Assembly (NCBI GenBank): GCA_902729315.2 | Contig: LR746265.1 | Location: forward strand, 875,501-939,500 | Reading direction: 5' to 3' | Length of the DNA: 64,000 nucleotides | Source: Spirodela intermedia | Lineage: Eukaryota; Streptophyta; Magnoliopsida; Alismatales; Araceae | Shown here: piece by piece, positions 35,481-47,000 of the stretch | How positions within the stretch are numbered: the stretch's first letter is position 1 | How the letters are laid out: each line of letters opens with the position of its first letter | Notes under the pieces: model-generated | What the model was told of the DNA's origin: nothing | Database searches by the model: none | Seen by the model: the letters and a program-made list of their open reading frames with translations, nothing else | Program-made: the position numbers and the translations under genes

Positions 35481-38476
35481 ATGCCGAAGGGTTCGAGATT
35501 CGGGGGATCCCATGGTTTCTTCAGGGCCTACTGCTGTGTAGTCGCTGTTGCCGTGGTCCTCTCCATGGCCTGTCAATGCAGAGCTCTGAACACAGAAGGA
35601 AAGCTCCTCTTGGAGGTGAAGAGCAAGCTCAGGGACGATCTCGGCCACCTTGTTAACTGGGACCCTAAAGATGAGACTCCCTGCGCGTGGACTGGCGTGG
35701 GATGCACAGAGATCGGCAACCAGAATCAAATCGTCGTTACAGGCCTTAACCTGGGATCCAAGAATCTCTCTGGAACTCTCTATCCAGGAATATGCGGGTT
35801 GACCCACCTGTCCTTTCTCGATTTGTCCTCCAATTCTCTGTCTGGCGGTATCCCGAAGGAGATCGGAACCTGCTCGAGGCTGGTCTCCCTCTACCTGAAC
35901 AACAACAAGCTTCAGGGAGATATCCCACCGGAGCTGGGGAGTCTGCCCTCCTTGGAGAGGCTCAATATCTGCGAGAACAAGATATCGGGTGTTCTTCCAG
36001 AGGAGATCGGGAACATCTCCTCCCTGCTGGAGCTGGTCGCCTACACCAACAACATCGCCGGCCCGCTGCCGCCGTCCATCGGGAGGCTAAAGAACTTGGC
36101 CACCTTCCGTGCGGGGCAGAACATGATCTCCGGCATCATTCCGCCGGAGATTGGTGGGTGCTGGAGTTTGCAGGTTCTCGGCCTGGCAGAGAACCGGCTG
36201 GTGGGCGAGATCCCCGTCGAGCTTGGGAGGCTCGGAAATCTGACAGAACTGGTCCTTAGGAATAACTTGCTGTCGGGGACCATCCCGAAGGAGCTTGGGA
36301 ACTGCGTCAACCTCAAGACCATCGCTCTGTATCAGAACAACCTGATGGGGAAGATTCCTGTGGAGATTGGGCGTCTTGGATCTCTGCAAAATCTGTACCT
36401 TTATCGGAATGGGCTGAATGGGTCGATCCCGAAGGAGATTGGCAATCTCACCTCAGCCAGGGAGATCGATTTCTCGGAGAATTTCTTGACCGGTGGGATC
36501 CCCGTCGAGCTGGGCAAGATCAAGGGATTGCAGTTGTTGTACCTGTTCCAGAACAAGTTGACGGGGGGTATCCCCCCCGAGCTGTGCAGCCTGAAGAATT
36601 TGACCAAGCTGGATCTGTCCATCAATGGCCTCACGGGACCGATCCCCCTCGAATTGCAGTATATGCCCAAGTTGGCCCAGCTGCAGCTCTTCAGCAACAA
36701 CTTGACCGGTGGTATTCCCCAGGATCTCGGGGCGCATAGTCCACTCTGGGTGGTTGACTTCTCGGAGAACAATCTCGAGGGTCAGATCCCCAGGAACCTC
36801 TGCCAGCACTCTAACCTCATCCTGCTGAATCTGGGCTCGAACAGGATCACCGGGAATATCCCCAGCAGCATCACTGACTGCGTCTCCATGGTTCAGCTCC
36901 GCCTGGGCAACAACAGTCTCACGGGGAGCTTCCCCTCAGACCTGTGCAAGCTGGTCAACTTGACGACCATCGAGCTGGACCGGAACAAGTTCAGCGGTTC
37001 TCTTCCGCCGCAGATCGGCAACTGCACGGCGCTGCAGAGGCTCGATCTCCACAGCAACTTCTTCACCTCCGAGCTGCCCAGGGAGATCGGCCGTCTCTCT
37101 CAGCTGGTGATCTTCAACATCTCCTCCAACGAGTTCCTCGGCGGAGTTCCCCCGGATTTAGTCAACTGCAAGAAGCTCCAGCGGCTGGATATCAGCCAGA
37201 ACCGCTTCACCGGCGGCCTGCCGGAGGCGCTGGGCAGCCTTGTGCAGCTGGAGCTGCTCCACGTCGCCGATAACCAGCTATCTGGGGCGATCCCCGCCAT
37301 TCTTGGAAACCTCCCTCGGGTGATGGCGCTGCAGATGGGGGGCAACAGATTCAGCGGGGAGATACCCGGAGAACTCGGCGGGATCTCCAGCTTGCAGATC
37401 GCGCTGAACCTCAGCTACAACAATCTCTCCGGCCCGATTCCACCCCAGCTCGGGAACCTCGATATGCTGGAGTGTCTGCTGCTCAACAACAACCATCTCT
37501 CCGGCGTGATCCCCTCTTCATTTGGGGGCCTCTCCAGTCTGCGCGAGCTGAACGTCTCTTACAACGATCTGTCTGGGCCGCTCCCGCCGCTCTCTCTGTT
37601 CCAGAACATGACCTTGAGCTCCTTCCTGGGAAACAAGGGCCTGTGCGGCGTCGCCGCCCTCGGCCCCTGCGGCGCCTTCACCGCCGCATCCAGTCCGGTG
37701 TCCCTGGAGGGGTTCAGGACGCGGACGGGGAGGATCGTGGCGCTGGCTTCGGCCGCCGTCGGCGGGGTCTCCCTGGTTCTCATCGTCGTCGTCATCTACT
37801 TCATGAAGCGGCCGGTGGAGACGGTGGCCCCTGTGCAGGAGAAGCAGCCGTCCTTGTCCTCGTCCTCGTCCTCCGGCCTGCAAATCTCCCCGGACAAGGG
37901 CTTCACTTTCCAGGACGTGATCAAGGCTACGAACAACTTCGACGAAGGCTTCGTGATCGGAAAAGGAGCCTGCGGGACAGTTTACAGGGCGGTGATGAGC
38001 TCCGGCCAGACCGTGGCCGTGAAGAGGCTGTCTTCGCACACAGAGGGGAACACCATGGACAACAGCTTCAGGGCGGAGATCTTGACCTTGGGGAAGATCA
38101 GGCACAGGAACATAGTCAAGCTTTACGGCTTCTGCTACCGCCGGGGGGCCAACCTGCTCCTCTACGAGTACATGTCCAGGGGAAGCCTGGGGGAGCTGCT
38201 CCATGGCGATGAGCAGCAGCAGCAGAGCGCCGCCACGGCCCTCGACTGGGGGACCCGCTTCACCATCGCCCTCGGGGCTGCAGAGGGTCTTTCCTACCTG
38301 CACCATGACTGCAAGCCCCACATCATCCATCGAGACATTAAATCCAACAACATCCTGCTCGACGATAATTTTGAGGCCCACGTCGGGGATTTCGGCCTGG
38401 CCAAGGTCATCGACATGCCCCACTCCAAGTCCATGTCCGCTGTCGCCGGATCCTACGGGTACATTGCACCTGGTGA

Positions 38477-38520
<44 letters not shown>

Positions 38521-39253
38521 CCTCTGCGGGTACCAGCTACGGGTAGCTGTTTTACAGAAACATCGCCATTACTACGCCATATGGGTAGGCCCCCCTGAAC
38601 CAAAAAACCCTGCCTTTTTTAGTTTGTTCTTTGGGTTCTCACTGGATCTTAGCGTGAAGCTCTCCCTTCCGTCGACCCTCAAGATCTTAGCACTGGAGAG
38701 GCTGAAGATCTCTGCAAAAAACCCTAGCTAAGATCAGGAAGCCGGATCTATGATGTCTCTGTTCTTGTTTCCTTGTTTCCCAGAAAACAGAGAGTCTTCG
38801 TTTCTATTGATGTTCTCACCTGATTTTGAAGTCAACGTTGATCTTCTTCCTTCCCTCTCCATGACAGAGTACGCATACACCATGAAGGTCAACGAAAAGT
38901 GCGACATTTACAGCTACGGAGTGGTCCTCCTGGAGTTGCTGACCGGCAGGAGACCTGTGCAGCCCTTGGAGCAAGGCGGCGACCTGGTGACGTGGACAAG
39001 GAACTACATTAGATCAAACTCGTTGGATTCGACGGTGCTCGATCGTCGGTTAGATATCGGAGACAAGGCTACAGTCGACCACATGATCTCGGTCATGAAA
39101 ATTGCCTTGTTATGTACCAGTATGTCCCCATTTGACAGGCCCCCGATGCGGCAAGTGGTGATGATGCTGATCGAGTCAAAGGAGAGAGAAGGGCGCCCTG
39201 CAGGCTCCCCGCCTTCTTCTCATAATCACTTCCCCATGGAGGACTCCATGTAA
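35481..39253 (+). CDS. Leucine-rich repeat receptor-like protein kinase (LRR XI type, At2g33170/At5g63930-like)
   Basis: A plasma-membrane receptor kinase of 1125 residues from two exons, 35481-38472 and 38868-39253, joined as CCT G/AG TAC. Order: signal peptide (about 1-36, hydrophobic VVAVAVVLSMAC), an N-terminal cap with LNTEGKLLLEVKSKL and CAWTGVGC, some two dozen plant LRRs of LxxLxLxxNxLxGxIP type, and a membrane helix near 751-776. The kinase has IGKGACGTVY near 825, the invariant Lys in AVKRL, HRDIKSNN near 950, GDFGLAK, and SYGYIAP/EYAYTMKVNEKCDIYSYG across the intron. All catalytic residues are present and it is an RD kinase. ATG 35481 precedes the signal peptide. The intron begins with a CT microsatellite. 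The ligand is unknown. The closest relatives named are from memory. Confidence 0.93.
38480..38519 (+). repeat. (CT)n microsatellite in the receptor kinase intron
   Basis: About 40 bp of CT starting seven bases after the intron's first base (GTGAGCCC). It is CU on the sense strand. Confidence 0.9.
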
Positions 39254-39419
39254 AGGCTTCGGTGCATTTCGTGCCGGCGGCAGCCAGCTTGATTCCGTGT
39301 AGCAGGTGATGGTGCTTCTTCTGGTGAGCTCCATTAATATTAACGACTCCAATTTTTTCCATTTCATTACTTCCATGGTTTAGGCTGTGAGGTGCTAGAT
39401 AGAGAGAGAGGGAGAGAGA

Positions 39420-39530
39420 GGAACAAGGTTCGTTGTATTTAAAAGTCAACAGAATTGACCATGGAATGCTATCAAGGCCCATAAGATTCGTTGCCATTAA
39501 AAATTAGTCAACAAAATTGACCACAAATGT
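39420..39530. repeat. Short diverged duplication downstream of the receptor kinase
   Basis: Two units about 60 bases apart share TTCGTTG, then TTAAAA, then AGTCAACAGAATTGACCA / AGTCAACAAAATTGACCA. Each contains an inverted pair of TTGAC cores separated by a few bases. Confidence 0.55.
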
Positions 39531-39815
39531 AACGAGTTCAACTGAGGGCGATAGCACTGGTCAAGAATAGAGGCCCACACTTTGAACTCAAGCTGTTGAC
39601 TTTAGTCCTCACTGAGCTTCCGATTATTTGCTAGACAGAGTACAATTATGGAAATGGAGCAGAGGTCTGACATTGGTTAGAGGTTAGCCCGGACATTACA
39701 CATCCTTGAGTTGAACTCCGCTACTAGCTAATGTAACTTCTTACTCCACAAAATCCTGTCGAATTCCGCAGGCGCAACATGTCAAACTGCAAAGAGACAG
39801 AGTCCAGTCAGAACA

Positions 39816-41903
39816 CTAACCCTGAAACCTCAGATGATCACCATGGTCCTGGCTCTTGACCTCGGGCATTACCACATCTGGGCTTCTCAGCCATGCCGAC
39901 ACCTCTGCTTCCAGCTCCTTGCTCGGAATTCTGTAGAGAAAGAAGAAGAAGAAGAAGAAGAAGAAGAAGAGAATGAGTCAAAACAATCAGGAAAAGAAAT
40001 CGAACGAGGACGGGTCCTTTGATCTTATTTTCTGCACCTGAGGATTTCCAAAAAACAAAAAAGAAAAAACAGATATCCCACGCAGGTAGCGATGGTTGGG
40101 GCGTTGACAAATCCATAAAGTCAACGCCCATGCATCTTGATGCCAGTGACCTTCACAAGCGTGGGTAAGACCCCGTAGAAATGGGGATAGATAGAGAAAC
40201 ATAAGCACCACACCTCTTGGTCCGGGGCGTTGACAAAACCCAAACAGTCAACGTCCCAAGCATCTTGATCCCCGTGATCTTCTTCCCAAGTGTGGATAAG
40301 ACCAAGGAAATGGGGATAGATAAACAAACATAAGCACCACCCCCTTCCCCTCACCTGAGGATGGCCTTCCAAATGAGGAAACCCGGCGTGCTTCTGACGA
40401 GGAGGATCAATGTGATTTGCCAAATTGGGTGTAGCCGGGCGAAGCAGAGTTGGGTTGGCTTGGCCAGCCTGGGGAGCCACATGGCCAAAGAAGGCCTGGA
40501 ACGGCTGCATGGGCGGCGACCCCTGGCTCAGAGGGGCCGCACTGGCTGGGGCCATGCGAGAGCCCGGCAGGACTGGGAGAAATGGCGGCATGGGGCCACC
40601 CAGAGCCCCCATTCCCAAGCCCATGTTCATCCCCATCGGCAGCGCCATTCCCATTTGCGCCGGCACAAACTGATGGGCCCCAGGGAACATCATCGGGAAC
40701 ATGTTGCAGTTCATGGACATCATCTGAAACCAAGATCCAAGAAATTAGCTACTTTAATAAGAAAGAAGAAGGAGAAGAAGGAAAATGTGACATTTTTGGT
40801 CAACAATTTGGTCTGAAAGGACTAGGATCATTGACGGCGATTTCAGGGTGGATGTGGGACAGATTTTGCTCATTACACACACCTGAACTTGCGTCTGGAG
40901 AGACTTCAAGTACCGGATTGCGTCGTCCAACATCGACGCCTTGTCTGACTGAAAATTTTTGAGAAACAATGGGCTCGGATATATTTTTTTAAAATCACAA
41001 GGATGGGGGAAAACGAGGGTAAGGATGCTGTTGGAGACGGAGGAGTGGTGACCTTGTTGCACCGGGGAATGAGCTCCTGCAAGGCCTTCATCTTCTCATT
41101 GATCCTGTCCCTCCGCCTCTGCAAGAAGAGAAGAACCCGCCATAAGGACACTCACAGCCTGGCCAGGTCGAGGTTCAGAGGGAGGAAGAGAGGAGCTTAA
41201 CAGCCACTGACCCTCTCAGAGAGGTTGTGGACCTCTGCAGCACGCGGCCTCCTCTTCGGTGCTGATCTCCTGGTGTCATCTTGCTTGTCGATCGACTGAG
41301 AAGGGCGGAGAAAAGAGCCGTGAGATAGAACAACAGGCATTCAGGGAAGAAAATGCCACAGTTGATGCACTATTAGTTCCTACTACAAACGGATGGTATT
41401 AATTGATTGGACAATAATAAGGATTGTTACCATATCCAATATGAAACTTATATTTTGCTGAGAAATGCAGATTTGATTCTTCCACGCTGCTGCAGAGGGA
41501 TCCCGTCCCTGTGTGCTCTACTTAAAATTAGCAGTCTATGCTATTCTACATTACCTCGCAAAATGATTCATGTAGAGATATTTCTACTAACTCTGAGATT
41601 TTATGGTATGCGGCAGATGATTAGATCCAAGTGAGATATTGCAAAATCACAAAGCCTAATAATCCAAAAAGAGTTCTTGATGACGATCCAAGTTAACAGA
41701 ATTCGCAACCTGTTCTGCTTCGTTCAATAGCTGATCTATTTGGTCGTTCTAACCGCAATTGAACATTGTCAATATAAGATTTTCTTTTCCCTGATAGGTT
41801 TATACCCTGAGAATTTTCGGATCCAGTTGGGTTCTTCACAGTTCCATGTTTACCTAAGATTTCAGAGCTACTCTTATGTTCTTGCAATTTATAAGCCCAT
41901 GTG

Positions 41904-41939
<36 letters not shown>

Positions 41940-42702
41940 GACCTCACTGAGGGAATCTGAGTCGTCAGGGTCTGCCGCCTTCCGCTTCCGGGCTTCCGGA
42001 TTCGGTGCCGCCTGATCGGCTGCTTCCGCCTCACAGATCACTCCCGATGATGACGTCAGCACCTGCTCGCAAGTACCCGTTTCCCCCTTTTCACGGCCGG
42101 AGGAAGCCCTAGGCTCCGGCGGGCCAACCATCGTCGGGTCCGAAGTCACGCTCGAGTCCACGATGGCCGATTCCCCCGATCCAAGTGGTCGCAGGAGCTT
42201 CTCCTGCATCTCCGGTGGCTTCCCTGGCGTCCTCCAGCCATCTCCGTCCGTCCAAGGAACCACAGCCGCAGTCGTCTGAGGCTTCAGAGGGAGGTCAAAT
42301 CGATCGGTATAGCCGACGGTTCCGCGGTCTTCGCCGTCGCCAAGTGGATAGTCCAGCCAGGAAGCCATCTCGTCCTCCAGAAACGGCTCCGCCCCCGCCG
42401 ATGCCGACACAGAAGAAGCCAAAACCCCGCTGCGGTTGCGGAGTTCCTCCTGCGATGTCCGCCGGTAAACTGGTCCGTTGTCCCATAGCAGCTCCACGAA
42501 ATCCCCCCCCGACCTGAATCACCAGAGGAATCCATCCCAAACGATCGAATCAGTCACAACAGAATCGCAAAAGAGATGGACAGATAGATAGATAGACTAT
42601 TCGGGCAGATGCAGTCACTGACGAGTCGGCGAGGTTTCGGACAAAGGACGGGGGGAAGACGGTGTCGTCCTCCAGGAAGAACTCGGGAACGCAGCAATTC
42701 AT
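39816..42702 (-). CDS. PIF: Phytochrome-interacting factor (PIF1/PIF4-like bHLH transcription factor)
   Basis: PIFs are nuclear bHLH repressors of light responses that bind G-boxes and are removed after binding active phytochrome. Exons on the minus strand: 42623-42702, 41943-42513, 41212-41295, 41053-41118, 40883-40948, 40355-40723 and a last exon near 39816-39930, about 442-445 residues. The start is MNCCVPEF, like PIF1. The active-phytochrome-binding motif VELLWDNGPV opens exon 2, followed by EDEMASWLDYPL. The bHLH spans exons 3-5: AAEVHNLSERRRRDRINEKM, with the H-E-R G-box contact residues, then KALQELIPRCNK and ASMLDDAIRYLKSLQ. Exon 6 is Met/Pro/Gly-rich (MMSMNCNMFPMMFPG). The last exon has two possible readings. 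Using CTACAG at 39931, the stop is at 39838. With an acceptor 13 bases further, the frame reads ELEAEVSAWLRSPD to DHGDHLRFQG and stops at 39816; this resembles PIF1 ends. Confidence 0.92.
39942..39970. repeat. (GAA)n microsatellite in the last PIF intron
   Basis: About 29 bp of GAA repeats on the plus strand. On the sense (minus) strand it is CTT, just upstream of the last-exon acceptor, where it forms the polypyrimidine tract. Confidence 0.85.
40097..40350. repeat. 126-bp tandem duplication with W-box hairpins in the last PIF intron
   Basis: Two copies start at about 40099 and 40225. Each opens with GGGCGTTGAC followed after about 11 bases by GTCAAC. In copy 1 this is a perfect 10-bp stem (40099-40108 with 40120-40129). 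In copy 2 one arm reads GTCAACGTCC. Each copy ends with GAAATGGGGATAGATA and ACATAAGCACCAC. The right end of copy 2 borders the donor of exon 6. Confidence 0.85.
41907..41937. repeat. (GA)n microsatellite in the PIF intron after exon 2
   Basis: About 31 bp of GA on the plus strand, which is CU on the sense strand. It begins six bases after the donor GAG/GTCAGCTC. Confidence 0.9.
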
Positions 42703-43702
42703 GGCCGCTCTTCCACCCGGAGCGAATAAAGCAACAGATTCAGAGCACGAGCGTTGTAGATAGAGGGCAAGCGGCGGAGGAGAGGATGGATCTGATTCCG
42801 AATTTATTGCGACCGTTCACAGATCTCTCTCTCTACCATCTGGATAATGGGGTCTGCAAGAAAAAGAGGAAGAGGAAGAGGAAGAAGAAGACGACGGTTG
42901 AGGTGAAGGAGAGAGGAGATGGGGCCCAGAGGATCAATGACGTGTACACCATCTGTGGCGGCGCCCCCTCCCGAATCAGTTTCTCCCTCCCCTTCCCCCT
43001 GTAGCATTCTCTCCGTCGCAGTTTTACACAAAACCCCTTCAAAAATCATGCATACCCACAACCAGGCATCTGACGGAGGGCGATTTTGTAATTATTCTAT
43101 TTTGAGATTAGTCCGTAGGGTAAGCACGAATGTCGTGGATAGCCTCCCAGTGGTGGTGATGATGGCGGCCGAAATAATTTTATATTTACACATATGCCCA
43201 CTGGGCCATTTGGCGCCCGGGTCAGACACAAACTGTTCGGAGCCTAGGCCCAGTTAGATCCCGTTCAGACCTCCACTGCTCCGGTTGATGTCCACATAAT
43301 CCCTAACCATGAAAAAGACTCAATAATGGATATTATTTTATATTCCCATAACTTACAGGGTGTTATTCGCAAATAGGCCACCCATCTCTCCCTCTCTCTC
43401 TCTCTCCCCGTATGAACCGCGGAGTGATTTAACAGTCAGACCGCACATCACTTGGGGGGCAGATGACGGGGTATGAGTTCCCTGGAATGCATTCTGGCAA
43501 TGCGAACTCAAGTCGCGACACGGGCTGGGCCAGGATACTCAGAATGAATTCCAGAATAAGTTGGGAAGTGCCATGAACCAAAATACACGAGGGGAAATGC
43601 AGCAAAAAGAATTCTTCTGCTGGGCAAGTCAATGACCCAGATGTCTGGACCTTGACTTCCGGGGACGATGAGGTTGACTTCGATGTGGACTCTTGGGCTC
43701 GG
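42703..43702. other. Spacer between the PIF and GDT1 genes, same orientation
   Basis: This holds the PIF leader and promoter side (to about 43060) and the GDT1-like 3' end. No coding sequence is supported. A CT tract lies near 43388-43407. TTGAC/GTCAA cores occur near 43626, 43650 and 43673, just downstream of the GDT1-like stop. Confidence 0.45.
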
Positions 43703-44002
43703 TCAGAACACTCCCAGGAGTGTGGCCACGGCGAAGATGAGGAAGAGGACTCCCCCCAGGTAGCCGACCTGGTAATGAAGATCGATTGAGAGAAGGGGAA
43801 CATGTGGGGAAGATGGGTAAAAATGGGCAGGAGGGGTCCTCACCAGCTTTTCAGAGATGTACTTCGCCAGAAATGCTCCTCCCAAGACCGCAAAGGAGGT
43901 CGCCACAAGATGCCCTGCAATGGCGCCGGTGGCTACTCCCCACGGAGACTGCAATGGGATGGCCAATTACCACATGCCATGTGTTCACCAGGAGGCACAC
44001 AG

Positions 44003-44045
<43 letters not shown>

Positions 44046-47000
44046 GTGTGGACAGGAGGGCAAGGATGGATGGGTACCTGGGCAGCACCAAGGGCGATTG
44101 TGGCCAGCATCGAGCGATCCCCCCATTCCTGGTAATGGTGATCCTCGTCAGTTCTTCACACAGGATGTTGTAAGAAGGGGACATGAAGAGGAGAAAGGAT
44201 ATGGATCTCGGTTAGAAGGAGGCTCACTGCGAAGAATACGAGGCTAAAAGATTTTGAGATGATCTCAAATGGGCTTGTGAGCTTCTTCGCAACCTGAGTG
44301 CAGCAGTGGAATTAGTACCAAAATTAGAAACACTCGCGTAGAACTAGCGATAGATGTTCCAATGATTATGCTTGACAGTGGGGCTTGGAATTGCAGACCT
44401 TTTCCTTCACAATCTCCTCAGCTTCGACGAGCTCTCCGAGCTCTGGGCCCTCGTTTTCCTTGTTGGCAGCAGCAGGCGGAAGGTCCCATGCGTTCTTTAT
44501 CGAAGTCAACCCAAAGTATATAAGAAGAACGACTGCCGCATATTCTCCAATAGGCAATGCTGTAATCGACGACCCGCCGTCAATATGCTGTGCCAATTAA
44601 GAGGTACTTTATAAAGGAATATGAGGGGATATGATCCGAATTTATGAATTAATATATGCTGTAATCATCAGAACTGGGGTGAAATGATTCTTTTTTTTTC
44701 CAAAAATGGGGAATAAATACCAGGGAAAACCGTCAGTCAATGACTTTCAGATGAGATCGATGCCATGTTTTTTTTTCTGATTCTCTTCAGTCCAAGCCCA
44801 AACATGGGCTCGCCAATCAGCAGCATAGACACTAATAAGATCATAGCTAGAGCCTTGTTTGAGGACAGAATTCAGAGGGCAGACTGTTCCTAGAACATGG
44901 ACCATCTTACCAAGGCAAATCCTTCTCAACGATGATACATAATACACGCAGTATGCCGACTGCGATCAGATCGGATGGCGGATATGTATGAATCAATGCA
45001 CCATTTTCATGCAGAAAGCTTCATCGAAGAAGTCTTTACCGACAATGATAGTTGAATGCTAGAACTGGAAACATGGTATCCAGGCTGGGATAAGCTTGGA
45101 TGGCCAGATAGACCAAGCCCAATCCGATCTGGACATCAATCAAGCACAAAATTAGACCAGCCAAATCGGCCAATCCAAGGTCAGCTGAACTGGGTTCAAT
45201 CATTCGGGTTTCAGTTACATACAAACAGTGGGGAACATTATACACAAGCCCACAAAGATACATACATATCATCCATATCAGTGCATTGGAATCATTCCAC
45301 AAAATCAGATTGGGCAGTGAGAATCCCGAGTACTGTGACGGTGAAGGTAAGGACGTTCTAACTTGGGACTGTTAGGGAAAACATTAGAAGATTGATTCTG
45401 TACGGCAGTGGAGAAAATGATACAAAAGGCTATAAACGTTTTTCCGATTAAGATATATAATTACATGAAATAAGAATTCGAAAGAAGAACAGATACTCGT
45501 TGACTAATTGGTAACTGTTACCAGAAATAAAAGAAGACAACAGAAGAACAGATACTCGTAATCCTTGAAAGCGGTCAGGGGAGACATTATAAGCCTTACT
45601 TGTTTGAAACTGTGCTGGAACAGATTGAAATATTCGCCCAATAATTACAGATAAGATAGTCATGAGTCCAAGAGCACCCATTGACCCCAATAAGACCTGA
45701 ACACGTTAACAAGGATAAAGCTAGTTGAGTAAATGAGTTGAAACGAATAAGAAATGAGGAACATTGGACCATAATCTAAATATCATACCAATGCCTTCTC
45801 ATATTGCATAGCGAGTAATGCGGCGATGAAAAATGTCTGCAACACCACAAATATACTAACTATATCACCAATGATTTCACTAAACTCTGAGGTTGAAACA
45901 TGACAAACATAAAATTAGAGCGACTAAATTAAATTGGGCTCCAGAAAATTGCATCTGGTTTGGAAACTTTGTCATCATCCAAAAAAAATTAAAGTTCTGG
46001 GATCCACGGATACGAAGGTCAACATAAAATATCAAAAGGTCAAACTGGTCAAACATGACATCCTCTAAAGAAAGATTCATATATATACCCTCCACAACCA
46101 AACATTTGCGAGTTTGTTGGGCTATCTATAACATGATGTTTTTCCAGGAAAGGGTCAGGGACATATCTTATCTCCAGGGCTACAACATTCCTCTATCTTT
46201 GGAGGTAAGAAGTCAATCTTTAGGCATCCATGTATGCACTTTGTTAAAATTGGAAGAAAACAACCTCTGTCACGGAGGACAGAGGGGAGAACGGCAGAAA
46301 CCGCCTCAAGATTCATTCACCTCTAACCCCCATTATATTGGAAGTGACCTTCCACAATTTCCGCAAAACACCCTCAGTCTTTTACATAACTGTCTTACGA
46401 CCTAGAATTTCCTAAGTTCATCTTGACTACGTTGGTGATGGCAAAAATCCATTGTAGTAGCCACTCTTCATTTGATGGTAGCCAAAGATGACCGCCACTG
46501 AGGTTGTGGATTCGCCGACACCTTTGGCTCCTCTGATGCTTGTCAAGCCCCAAGAACAGCTCACCATGGATATGATAGCACGTGGAGAGTATCCATCTGC
46601 TCAGAGATCTGCATAGTGCCGAGCTCTGCTGCAAAGGCACTGCCGACATGGCCAGATATGACTATTGATGTGATGACAGGGCTCAGCTCTCAGGAGAGGC
46701 GAGGGCCAGCAACCCTCCCATGGATCAAGTGAGATTGAGACGAATGAACTCGCAGACGAACTAGATGGTGAAGGGCATTCCGAAAAAGGCAGAGGTGAGC
46801 AGACAACACCAGACAACATGAACTGTAGCACCGTGGACCGGAGAACTTTGGTCACCAAACTAGGGAAAACATGTAACAGATCAAGAACAGCGGGAGACGG
46901 ACTGAGGAGGACGGAGTACGAGGACAGAGGACGCAGCCTCCCCCCCGGTCAAGGGCGACGCTGGACCGAGACAATACCTGAAAAATGATTAGATAGGGCG

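Noticed and set aside
37518-38603. Minus-strand open frame opposite the receptor kinase
   Set aside because: It mirrors the kinase-coding exon and runs into the CT microsatellite; no domain is recognisable.
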